In this document: in pieces, positions 7,734 through 15,252 of the stretch
Layout of the letters: every line of letters begins with the position of its first letter
Position numbering within the stretch: the stretch's first letter is position 1
Assembly: GCA_036488085.1 (NCBI GenBank)
Contig: DASXHZ010000084.1
Coordinates: 1 to 64,000 of the forward strand
Reading direction: 5' to 3'
Origin: DASXHZ01 sp036488085
GTDB taxonomy: Bacteria > Acidobacteriota > Thermoanaerobaculia > Gp7-AA8
DNA: 64,000 nucleotides
Made by a program: the position numbers and the translations under genes
Notes under the pieces: generated by a model
Told to the model about the DNA's origin: nothing
Database searches by the model: none
Seen by the model: only the letters and a program-made list of their open reading frames with translations

Positions 7734-10190
7734 ATGCCGGAGGTTCCGCAGGCGTTCGAGAGGTTCGAAACGGTTCGCATCCTCGGGAAAGGGGGAATGG
7801 GGACTGTTTACCTCGCCCGAGACAAGACGCTTGGCCGGCAAGTCGCCTTAAAGGTACTGAACGCCGACGACATGGCGTCCGAGGAACGGCGAAGCCGCTT
7901 CCTGCGCGAGGCGAGAGCCGCCGGAGCGATCCGGCATCCGAACGTCGCCACCATCTACGAGGTCGACGAGACGGCGGATGGACAGCCGTTCATCGTCATG
8001 GAGTACTGCGAAGGGGAAACGCTCTCGCAGCGGTTGCGGCGCCGGGCGCTCGACACTGCCGAGTTCCTCGCCATCGCACGGCAAGTCGCCTCGGGCCTCG
8101 CCGCTGCTCACGCGAAAGGGCTCATCCACCGCGACATCAAGGCCGCGAACATCATGATCGAGCCGACCGGGGCCGTAAAGATCCTCGACTTCGGTCTCGC
8201 CAAGTTCCTACAGCAGGAAGAGATGTCGCACAAGATGACCTTCGAGTCGACGAGCGGCCATTTCTTCGGGACGCTCCATTACCTCTCCCCCGAACAGGCG
8301 CGCGGGCAGCAGTCGGACGCGCGCAGCGATCTCTTTTCGACCGGTGTCGTCCTCTATCAAATGGCGTCGGGCCATCTCCCCTTCAACGCCGATGCGCCGC
8401 TGATGGTGCTCGAGAAGATCCGCGATGCGGAGCCGGAGCCGTTTACGGCGCTCGATCCGACGTTTCCGCCGACCGCGGCGCGAATCATCGGGAAGCTGCT
8501 CCAGAAGAATCCGGAGGACCGCTACCAGAACGCGTCGGACCTGGCGCACGACCTCGAAGAGATCGAGACGCCGACGCTGCGCTTGAATGCCACGTCGCGC
8601 AGCACGATCGGACGCACGATGCGGCGCCCGCCGTTGACGAAACTGGCCGCGGTCGTCGCCGCGTTCATCGTCATCGCCGTCGCGATTTACTTCATCCGTG
8701 AGCGGAACGAGAAACTAACTGCCGCCGACGCGACGCAGCAGCAGCCCGCCGCTGCCGGGCCGATCCGATCGATGGCGGTGCTCCCGCTCGACAACCTCGC
8801 GAACAACCAGGCGGACGAGTTCCTCTCGGTGGGGATCGCCGACGCGCTCGTGACGAAGCTGCAGAAGATTCCCTCGCTTCAGGTGCGTCCGACGTCTGCC
8901 GTCCGCGATCTCAAGAACCAGAAGCTCGATGTGAAGACGGCCGGCGAAAAGCTCGGCGTCGACGGCATCCTCGCGGGGCGCTTCCTCGCCGCCGGCGATC
9001 TCGTGCGCGTGAATCTGCAACTGACCGACGCGCGGAGCGGCTACAACGTCTGGGCCGATACGGTCGACGGAAAGCGCGGCGATCTCCTGAAGCTGATCGA
9101 CGACGTATCCACAAAGACGGTCGCCGCGCTCAATACGAAGATCGGCACGCCGGAGCCTTCAACGCGCGCGTCGGAGGCGCGCTCGTCGAGTCCGAAGGCA
9201 TTCGAGGAGTATCTGAAGGGACGCGCGCTCGCCGGCAGCTTTACGACTGCCGACTTCAACGCGCAGATGAATCACTACAAACGAGCGATCGAGCTCGATC
9301 CGACGTTCGCCGGCGCGTACGCGAACCTCGCGCTTGCGATCGCCATCGGCACCGCGCGCGGACAGATCACCGACGCGGTGGCGCTCTCGAAGGCGGAGTG
9401 GTACGCGCGTCAGGCGGTCCGTCTCGATCCGAACCTCGCCGAGGCTCACCTTGCGCTCGGACGGGTCTTCGTCCGCATGCCGGGCCGGTTCCGTGAGGCG
9501 ACGCGTGAGAACCTCGCCGCGCTTCGCCTTGCGCCGAACGACACCGGCGGCATCTGGGTGCTGGCCTCGTACTTTGTCTCGACGGGCGATTTGCAGAAAG
9601 CGCAGTGCCCGCTCGATCGTCTCGTACGTCTCGATCCGCAGGCGAACGAAGCGAAGACGCGCGGCTATCTCAATCTGAACATGATCGATCCCGAGGGAGC
9701 GCTCGAGGCGGCGAAGTACGCGCTCGCTTCGAAGGACACTGAGCTCGCCGGCCACGACATCCGCGGCTACGCCTTCATTCTCCTCGGCAATCTCCCGGAC
9801 GCCGAGCGTGAAGCGGCCGCCGCAACGGCGCTCGTCCCGAAGAGTTACCTCGGCAAGAGCCTCCGCGCCATGATCGCTGCCGCACGCGGCGACCGCCCCG
9901 CATGCGAGGCGCTGTTGCAGTCGTTCGACGACGACGCGAACCACAACCACTGGGCCGCCGTCCGCGTCGCTCTCTGCTATGCAAAGCTCGGCGACAACGC
10001 AAAGGCGATCGAGTGGCTACGCAAGGCGTACGACAGCGGCCAACACAGTTGGTACGCCCTCGTGAAGCACCCCTGGCTCCAGCCCCTCCAAGCCGATCCC
10101 GAGTTTCAGAAAATCCTCGGCGCGATCAAAGCGGATCTTGAAGATGTAAGGGACGATGTTATCGGGGTGGATCAGTTGATCTGCAAGTGA
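7734..10190 (+). CDS. Transmembrane Ser/Thr protein kinase with TolB-like and TPR regions
   Basis: This 818-residue protein begins with a complete Hanks kinase domain (about 10-275). It shows glycine loop GKGGMGTVY, catalytic lysine K40 in VALKVL, HRDIKAAN at 132-139, DFGLAKF at 152-158 and SPEQARG. One membrane segment lies near residues 300-322. The extracytoplasmic part has a TolB-like beta domain (AVLPLDNL, about 335-460) and TPR-like helices to the end. This layout is common in Acidobacteriota kinases. A TAGAAT -10-like hexamer at 7716-7721 precedes the ATG by 12 bases. The gene diverges from the kinase-sigma54 activator across 133 bases, so the two may share control. Targets are unknown. 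Confidence 0.92.
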   Translation: MPEVPQAFERFETVRILGKGGMGTVYLARDKTLGRQVALKVLNADDMASEERRSRFLREARAAGAIRHPNVATIYEVDETADGQPFIVMEYCEGETLSQRLRRRALDTAEFLAIARQVASGLAAAHAKGLIHRDIKAANIMIEPTGAVKILDFGLAKFLQQEEMSHKMTFESTSGHFFGTLHYLSPEQARGQQSDARSDLFSTGVVLYQMASGHLPFNADAPLMVLEKIRDAEPEPFTALDPTFPPTAARIIGKLLQKNPEDRYQNASDLAHDLEEIETPTLRLNATSRSTIGRTMRRPPLTKLAAVVAAFIVIAVAIYFIRERNEKLTAADATQQQPAAAGPIRSMAVLPLDNLANNQADEFLSVGIADALVTKLQKIPSLQVRPTSAVRDLKNQKLDVKTAGEKLGVDGILAGRFLAAGDLVRVNLQLTDARSGYNVWADTVDGKRGDLLKLIDDVSTKTVAALNTKIGTPEPSTRASEARSSSPKAFEEYLKGRALAGSFTTADFNAQMNHYKRAIELDPTFAGAYANLALAIAIGTARGQITDAVALSKAEWYARQAVRLDPNLAEAHLALGRVFVRMPGRFREATRENLAALRLAPNDTGGIWVLASYFVSTGDLQKAQCPLDRLVRLDPQANEAKTRGYLNLNMIDPEGALEAAKYALASKDTELAGHDIRGYAFILLGNLPDAEREAAAATALVPKSYLGKSLRAMIAAARGDRPACEALLQSFDDDANHNHWAAVRVALCYAKLGDNAKAIEWLRKAYDSGQHSWYALVKHPWLQPLQADPEFQKILGAIKADLEDVRDDVIGVDQLICK

Positions 10191-10206
10191 CGGTCGCGCG
10201 GAGGGT

Positions 10207-10227
10207 GGGCAGGCTCTCAGCCTGCCC
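10207..10227. repeat. REP-like hairpin, family 1 (variant stem)
   Basis: GGGCAGGCT and AGCCTGCCC form a perfect nine-bp stem around CTC. The element matches the family-1 repeats at 37.4, 48.7 and 56.1 kb except that one C-G pair is replaced by A-T on both sides, a compensatory change. It lies between two convergent genes and could serve as a bidirectional terminator, although there is no U-tract. Confidence 0.6.
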
Positions 10228-10236
10228 GTCACTACG

Positions 10237-10482
10237 CTAATACCCGCGCCCGTACTCGATGCCCTCGTCGACCTGGCTGATGGCGCGGTTGACGATCTCG
10301 ATGGCGCGTTCGCGGTGGCCGCCTTTATCGGCGACGGCGCTCTGCAGCTCGCTCCGGGCGGAGCGAAGCTGATCGCGGGCGGCGACCATGTGCGACTGGG
10401 CGGCGTGGAGGTGTCCGGCGACGAAGCTGCCGGCGAGGAGGACGACGAGGGTGAGCATCGGAAACAGACGGTTCTTCTTCAT
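10237..10482 (-). CDS. Small exported helical protein, paralogue of the upstream gene
   Basis: This 81-residue protein starts with MKKNR and a hydrophobic stretch, consistent with a signal peptide or an anchored N-terminus ending near HAAQ. A single helical segment follows with alternating charged residues (RSARSELQSA, GGHRERAIEIV). It is clearly related to the gene at 10497-10736: both share the SARSELQ and KGGHRERA blocks in the same positions. The start is chosen at 10482 because GAGAGGAGG precedes it by about six bases. The gap to its paralogue is 14 bases, so they should be co-transcribed behind nadA. Function is unknown. Confidence 0.8.
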   Translation of the reverse strand: MKKNRLFPMLTLVVLLAGSFVAGHLHAAQSHMVAARDQLRSARSELQSAVADKGGHRERAIEIVNRAISQVDEGIEYGRGY

Positions 10483-10496
10483 GATCGTTCCTCCTC

Positions 10497-10736
10497 TCAA
10501 TGTGCCGCGAAGTCGATACCGGCGCGCACTTCGCTGATCGCCTGATCGACTAGTTCGAGGGCGCGCTCGCGATGGCCGCCTTTGTTCGTGTTGGCTGCCT
10601 GCAGCTCGGAACGCGCAGAGCTGAGGTGGTCGAGCGCAGCCTGCATGTGAGGTTGTCCGCCGGTGGCGCATCCGGCGGTGTAGCCGACGATCACTACGAG
10701 GATGGCGAGAAGAGAATAAATACCGCGAGTCTTCAT
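10497..10736 (-). CDS. Small lipoprotein, paralogue of the downstream gene
   Basis: This 79-residue protein has an N-terminal hydrophobic segment ending in a possible lipobox (YTAGC, Cys near residue 23). A short charged helical domain follows, with SARSELQ, KGGHRERALELV and a final acidic helix. It is a tandem duplicate of the next gene. It begins 19 bases after the nadA stop codon. Paired small lipoproteins of this type are not a family I can name. An envelope role is inferred only from the N-terminus. Confidence 0.8.
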   Translation of the reverse strand: MKTRGIYSLLAILVVIVGYTAGCATGGQPHMQAALDHLSSARSELQAANTNKGGHRERALELVDQAISEVRAGIDFAAH

Positions 10737-10755
10737 GCGTCTCCTTCTTCCCCTG

Positions 10756-11763
10756 TCAGTTCGTTTTTCCGGGCTTTCCTTCCGTGACCTCGAACATCCG
10801 CCGCAACGCGCGTTCGGCCGGAACGCGAACGTCCTCGGGGACGTCGATCTTGTATTTCAGGTCGCGCAGTGAGTCGCGGACGTCCTCCAGCGACGTCACC
10901 TTCATGAACGTGCAGAGCTTGCAGCCTTTGATGAACGTCTTGTTGGGGACTTCCATCGCAAGACGGTCGGTCAGGCCGCATTCCGTGACGACGAGGAAGC
11001 GCGACGCGGGCCGCTCCTTCGCGTACTTGACCATCCCGCTCGTCGAAAGGACGGCGTCGGCGAGCTTCGCAACGTCTGGGCGGCATTCGGGATGGACGAG
11101 GATCTCGATCTCGGCATCGGCCTCGCGGATCCGGCTCACTTCCTCCGGCGTGATCTGCTGGTGCACGTAGCAGAAGCCTTCCCACGGAATGACGTTCTTC
11201 TCCGGCACCTGCTGGGCGACGTGGCTCGCGAGGTTGCGATCGGGAACGAAGAGGATGTTCTCGTTCGGCAGCGAGCGCACGACTTTCCCGGCATTCGCCG
11301 AGGTGCAGATGATGTCGGAGAGCGCCTTCACGGCCGCGGTCGTGTTCACGTAGCTGACGACCGCGAGATCCGGGTTCTGCACGCGCAGTTCTTCGATGCG
11401 CGCTTTCAGATCCTCGGCGGGCGCGGAGTCGGCGAGCTGACATCCGGCGAGAAGGTTGGGCAGGAGAACGGTGCATGTCGGATTCAGGATCTTCGCCGTT
11501 TCCGCCATGAAGTGGACGCCGCAGAAGTCGATGACGTCGGCGTCCTTGACCTTCGACGCCATGAGCGCCAGCTCGAGCGAGTCGCCGACGAAATCGGCGA
11601 CCTTCAGGATCTCGGGACGGTAGTAGTTGTGCGCGACGATGACGGCGTTGCGCTGCGCCTTCAGGGCGCGGATCTCTGCGTGCAGCGCCTCGAACTCTCG
11701 CACGTCCTCCTCGGTGTAGTCGTACGTCGTGACGCGGCTCAGCTCTTCGTAAAGTGTGGACAT
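10756..11763 (-). CDS. nadA: Quinolinate synthase
   Basis: NadA condenses iminoaspartate with dihydroxyacetone phosphate to give quinolinate in NAD synthesis, using a [4Fe-4S] cluster. The 335-residue length fits the family. The sequence shows AHNYYRPEI, GDSLELA, FCGVHFMAE (C81) and the C-terminal GCKLCTFMK block; further cysteines in IICTSANAG and TECGL offer the remaining cluster ligands. It lies 19 bases downstream of an Smr gene and 19 bases upstream of two small envelope genes, all on the minus strand. No nadB or nadC is visible in the window. Confidence 0.97.
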   Translation of the reverse strand: MSTLYEELSRVTTYDYTEEDVREFEALHAEIRALKAQRNAVIVAHNYYRPEILKVADFVGDSLELALMASKVKDADVIDFCGVHFMAETAKILNPTCTVLLPNLLAGCQLADSAPAEDLKARIEELRVQNPDLAVVSYVNTTAAVKALSDIICTSANAGKVVRSLPNENILFVPDRNLASHVAQQVPEKNVIPWEGFCYVHQQITPEEVSRIREADAEIEILVHPECRPDVAKLADAVLSTSGMVKYAKERPASRFLVVTECGLTDRLAMEVPNKTFIKGCKLCTFMKVTSLEDVRDSLRDLKYKIDVPEDVRVPAERALRRMFEVTEGKPGKTN

Positions 11764-11782
11764 TCTTGGCTCAGGGACCCTT

Positions 11783-12070
11783 TCACTCTAGCAACTTCAA
11801 CACCACGACGGTCGCTCCCCATCCCCCGCCCGAGGCGTCTGCGTCGTGATACGCCTCCACGAAGTCGAGCGTCTTCAGGAGCGACTGCACATTCTCCCGC
11901 TGCACGCCGATTCCGCGTCCGTGGATGAGGCGGACCTGCCGGAATCCGCGGCGGTGAGCCTCCTCGAGGTAGTCGCGCGTCACGTCGCGGATCTCGTTGG
12001 AACGAAAGGGGTGGAGGTCGAGCGTGTCTTCGATCGGAATCTCGACCGGCTCCTCCTCACCTTCGTTCAC
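11783..12070 (-). CDS. Smr-domain protein
   Basis: This 95-residue protein is a stand-alone Smr (MutS2 C-terminal) domain. It has the N-terminal LDLH motif at residues 17-20 and the HGRG motif at 50-53, and ends in a hydrophobic strand. Smr domains act as nucleases, and in bacteria some act on stalled ribosomes or mRNA. The first 15 residues are acidic. It is the first gene of a likely smr-nadA operon and diverges from the MglA-like GTPase gene across about 60 bases. A functional link between Smr and NadA is not evident. Confidence 0.88.
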   Translation of the reverse strand: MNEGEEEPVEIPIEDTLDLHPFRSNEIRDVTRDYLEEAHRRGFRQVRLIHGRGIGVQRENVQSLLKTLDFVEAYHDADASGGGWGATVVVLKLLE

Positions 12071-12132
12071 CTTCCGCGATTATGCGATACTCTCGGCCTC
12101 AAACTCACGGCGAGGAACCCGGCAAGGAACCC

Positions 12133-13257
12133 ATGGTCCTGTTCAATCACGCGACGCGGGAGATGACCGCGAAAATCGTCTACTACGGCCCCGGGCTGTG
12201 CGGAAAGACGACAAATTTGATGGTCATCTTCGACAAGCTCGATCCCAAACAGAAGGGAAAGATGCTCTCGCTCGCGACCAAGACCGACCGAACGCTCTTC
12301 TTCGATCTCCTCCCGGTCGACATCGGCAAAGTCGGCGCGTTCAACCTCAAAATCCAGCTCTATACCGTCCCCGGCCAGGTCTTCTACAACGAGACGCGGA
12401 AGCTGGTGCTGAAAGGCGCCGACTCCGTCGTCTTCGTCGCCGACTCGCAGCCGGCCATGGTTGACGCGACGCGCGAGTCGTTCGCGAACCTCCTCGACAA
12501 CCTCGAGGAGAACAACCTCGACCCGAACGACATCCCGATCGTCATCCAGTACAACAAACGCGACATCCCGGGCGTCCTCCCGGTCGAAGCGCTTCAGGAA
12601 GCCCTCGGGTTCGAAGGCTATCCCTACACCGAGGCGTCGGCGATCAAAGGCCAAGGGGTGATGGAGACGTTCAAGCTCGTCTCGAAGATCACCGCGAAGC
12701 ACTTGATGAACCGGCTGAAGGGCGGCAAGGCCGACGCCGCGCCGAAGAAGACGCCGACCGCGCCGGGTGTCGAGAAACCAGCCGCGAAGCCGGCACCGGT
12801 GGCCGAATCTCCGGCTTCCGAGCCCACTCCCGCGTTTGCGAGCAGCGCTCCGGTCGCCGAGGAGTTGCCGCTGAACCCGTTCGCCGACTCCATCGTGACC
12901 GACTCAGGCTATGAGGCGATGGAAGAGGTCTCGCTCGAACAGCTCCTCGAAGGGCGCGAACGTCCGGCGACGCTGTCGGGGGCGGTACCGGTTCCGCTCG
13001 AAGCACTCGAGGAGATCGAGGAGCTGGCGCCGGAAGAGGTCGTCGAAGAGCCGTCGGTCCCTGTCGCATTCGCCGAGGAACCGTCGACGGTCGTGCACGC
13101 GGACGCGGGGAACCGCATCGTGGCGCTCGAAGCGGAAGTGCAGCAACTGAAATCGAAGCTCACCATCATGCGCGACGAACAGCGCAACGCACTCGAGGCC
13201 ATTCTGCAAGAGCTGAACGACCTCACCGAGCGCGTGCGCGCCCAACTCGAAGCGTGA
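12133..13257 (+). CDS. MglA-like small GTPase with C-terminal coiled-coil extension
   Basis: Residues 1-195 form a Ras-like GTPase of the MglA type: P-loop GPGLCGKTT at 19-27, TVPGQ at 78-82 and NKRD at 141-144. MglA proteins set cell polarity or gliding direction and are usually about 195 residues. Here an Ala/Pro/Lys-rich linker (about 200-260), an acidic segment (about 270-330) and a terminal coiled coil (about 335-374) bring it to 374. The start ATG at 12133 has AAGGAA just upstream; a frame continues further 5' but lacks family similarity. No MglB-type GAP is next to it. The extension may tether the switch or bring a partner, which is inference. Confidence 0.88.
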   Translation: MVLFNHATREMTAKIVYYGPGLCGKTTNLMVIFDKLDPKQKGKMLSLATKTDRTLFFDLLPVDIGKVGAFNLKIQLYTVPGQVFYNETRKLVLKGADSVVFVADSQPAMVDATRESFANLLDNLEENNLDPNDIPIVIQYNKRDIPGVLPVEALQEALGFEGYPYTEASAIKGQGVMETFKLVSKITAKHLMNRLKGGKADAAPKKTPTAPGVEKPAAKPAPVAESPASEPTPAFASSAPVAEELPLNPFADSIVTDSGYEAMEEVSLEQLLEGRERPATLSGAVPVPLEALEEIEELAPEEVVEEPSVPVAFAEEPSTVVHADAGNRIVALEAEVQQLKSKLTIMRDEQRNALEAILQELNDLTERVRAQLEA

Positions 13258-13295
13258 GCCAATTCGCGGTCCCACTTCAACGGAGGAAAAACCAC

Positions 13296-14084
13296 ATGCG
13301 CCGTACTCTCCCCATTCTTCTCACCGCTGCAGTTGTTCTCACCGGCTGTAGGGCGAAGGAAGCATTCGACAAAGCCGACATCGCTCACGAACTGAACAGG
13401 AGCGGCAGCACGCGCGACCTGATGAAAGAGGTTGCGAACGACCACTACAACCCGCCGAAAGACGGCCGCCTCACCGACGGTCAGGTGCAGATGTATCTGA
13501 AGGTCCGCGACCACGAGCGCGATATCGCGCAAGTCGCGAAGAAGCAGGCCCAGGAACACGCGGAAGCGGCCAAGAAGGCGGGCGATAAGTCGATCACCGG
13601 CATGATGGAAGGCTTCAAGACGCTCGCCTCGGCCGCCGACATGGCGACCGCCGACATCCGTGCCGCGAAGGACCTTCACTACAACACCCAGGAGTATCTC
13701 TGGGTGAAGGGCCAGATCATGGCCGCGAGCCTCTCGGTCGTCACGCAGAAGATGACCGAGGCCGCCGGTGCACAGATGGACGCAGCGTATACGCAGATGA
13801 AGAAGGCGTACGACGAGGCGAAGGACGAGCAGACGAAGAAGGTGTACGCCGACATGCTCGCGGGCTATGACAAGTCGAAGACCGAGATGGCGCAGAACAA
13901 AGATAAGGAAGAACCGGCCGTCGCGTATAACCGCCAGCTCCTCTCCAAGTATGAGAACGCGCTGAAGGCGTACACGAACGAGATGGCGAAGTGGGAAGAC
14001 AAGCCGGGCGAAGCGCAGAAGAGCATGGACGACTTCCAGAAGGGCATCGACAAGTCGGTCGAGGATGCGAAGGCGAAGCAGTAA
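13296..14084 (+). CDS. Putative helical lipoprotein, unknown function
   Basis: This 262-residue protein begins MRRTLPILL and has a typical lipobox LTGC with Cys near residue 19, so it should be lipid-anchored. The mature part is rich in Lys, Ala and Glu and mostly helical, with long amphipathic stretches (for example AKKQAQEHAEAAKKAG) that resemble coiled coil. GGAGG lies about nine bases before the ATG at 13296; an earlier ATG at 13254 is rejected because it would precede the lipoprotein signal. It sits between the MglA-like GTPase and threonine synthase. No family is recognised. Confidence 0.85.
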   Translation: MRRTLPILLTAAVVLTGCRAKEAFDKADIAHELNRSGSTRDLMKEVANDHYNPPKDGRLTDGQVQMYLKVRDHERDIAQVAKKQAQEHAEAAKKAGDKSITGMMEGFKTLASAADMATADIRAAKDLHYNTQEYLWVKGQIMAASLSVVTQKMTEAAGAQMDAAYTQMKKAYDEAKDEQTKKVYADMLAGYDKSKTEMAQNKDKEEPAVAYNRQLLSKYENALKAYTNEMAKWEDKPGEAQKSMDDFQKGIDKSVEDAKAKQ

Positions 14085-14087
14085 GCA

Positions 14088-15209
14088 TTGGCCAAGCACC
14101 TTCTCTGCTCTTCCTGCGGTACTCGTTATGAAATCGGCGAGCTGATGAACCTCTGCACGAGGTGCGGCATGCCGCTCCTCGTGCAGTACGACCTTGCTCC
14201 CAACCTGGCGTTACGCGGGGAGATCCGGACGCGGCGCGCCGACCTGTGGCGGTATCGAGAGCTTCTCCCGTTCGACGATGAGCGTGAGATCGTCACGCTC
14301 GGCGAGGGCATGACGCCGCTTCTGGCGTCGACTCAGCACGAGAACGTGTGGGTCAAGGACGAGTCGAAGAACCCCACGCGCTCGTTCAAGTCGCGGGGCA
14401 TGGCGGTCGCCGTCACGATGGCGAAGAAGCTCGGCGCACGCTCGCTCGCGGCGCCGACCGCCGGCAATGCCGGCGCCGCCCTCTCCGCATATGGCGCGCG
14501 CGCCAGTCTGCCGGTCTTCGTGGCGATGCCGCAGGACACGCCGCGATCGATCGTCGACGAGTGCCGCACCTACGGCGCGGAGGTGGAGCTCGTCGCCGGC
14601 GTCGTCACCGACGCCGGGAAGCGCGTCGCGCAGTACATCAAAGACAACGGCGGATTCGATCTCTCGACACTGAAGGAGCCATACCGCGTCGAAGGGAAGA
14701 AGATCATGGGCTACGAGCTGCTCGAAGACCTCGGCTCGCTCCCCGACGTCATCCTCTACCCCACCGGCGGCGGCACAGGCCTCATCGGCATGTGGAAGGC
14801 GTTCGACGAGATGCAGCGCATGGGCTGGATCGGTAGCGAACGTCCGCGGATGTTCAGCGTCCAGTCATCCGGCTGCGCTCCCATCGTTCGCGCGTACGAG
14901 CAGGGACTCGACAAGGCGCCGGAGTGGGAGTCGCCACATACCGGAGCGTGGGGCCTGCGCGTTCCGCGCGCCATCGGCGACTTCCTGATGCTGCGAGCGA
15001 TTCGCGACTCGAACGGAGGCGCGGTCGCCGTCGAAGAGGAGTCGATCGAGCCGGCCGCCGCCGAGGTGCGGCGCACGGAGGGAATCGACGCGGGACCCGA
15101 GGCGGGAGCGGCGTTCGTCGCGCTGCAGAAGCTGCGCGATCAGGGCGTGGTCTCGAAAGGCGAACGGGTGGTCGTCTTCAATACAGGCGGCGACAAGTAC
15201 CGCGGCTAA
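14088..15209 (+). CDS. thrC: Threonine synthase
   Basis: A PLP-dependent enzyme converting O-phosphohomoserine to threonine. It has an N-terminal zinc ribbon (C7, C10, C23, C26), the PLP lysine K101 in NPTRSFKSRG, the phosphate-binding PTAGNAGAA segment and a GGGTG cofactor phosphate loop. The 373-residue length suits the short (class II-like) threonine synthases. The start is TTG at 14088, three bases after the upstream stop, which suggests translational coupling with the lipoprotein gene. A paralogous PLP enzyme acting on another substrate cannot be excluded, but the DESKNPTRSFK block favours threonine synthase. Confidence 0.9.
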   Translation: MAKHLLCSSCGTRYEIGELMNLCTRCGMPLLVQYDLAPNLALRGEIRTRRADLWRYRELLPFDDEREIVTLGEGMTPLLASTQHENVWVKDESKNPTRSFKSRGMAVAVTMAKKLGARSLAAPTAGNAGAALSAYGARASLPVFVAMPQDTPRSIVDECRTYGAEVELVAGVVTDAGKRVAQYIKDNGGFDLSTLKEPYRVEGKKIMGYELLEDLGSLPDVILYPTGGGTGLIGMWKAFDEMQRMGWIGSERPRMFSVQSSGCAPIVRAYEQGLDKAPEWESPHTGAWGLRVPRAIGDFLMLRAIRDSNGGAVAVEEESIEPAAAEVRRTEGIDAGPEAGAAFVALQKLRDQGVVSKGERVVVFNTGGDKYRG

Positions 15210-15230
15210 CGTCAACGAAACGGATACCAT

Positions 15231-15247
15231 CTCCGTCACATACGGAG
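15231..15247 (+). promoter_or_regulatory. Small hairpin over the Shine-Dalgarno of the 1288-residue protein gene
   Basis: CTCCGT (15231-15236) pairs perfectly with ACGGAG (15242-15247) across a five-base loop. The right arm contains GGAG, the only visible ribosome-binding site for the ATG at 15253. The short stem could modulate translation, but a six-bp stem may be fortuitous. Confidence 0.35.
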
Positions 15248-15252
15248 CGACC

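Noticed and set aside
7601..7780. Longer N-terminus for the kinase-sigma54 protein
   Set aside because: It would overlap the start of the divergent kinase gene and adds residues unlike a kinase N-terminus.
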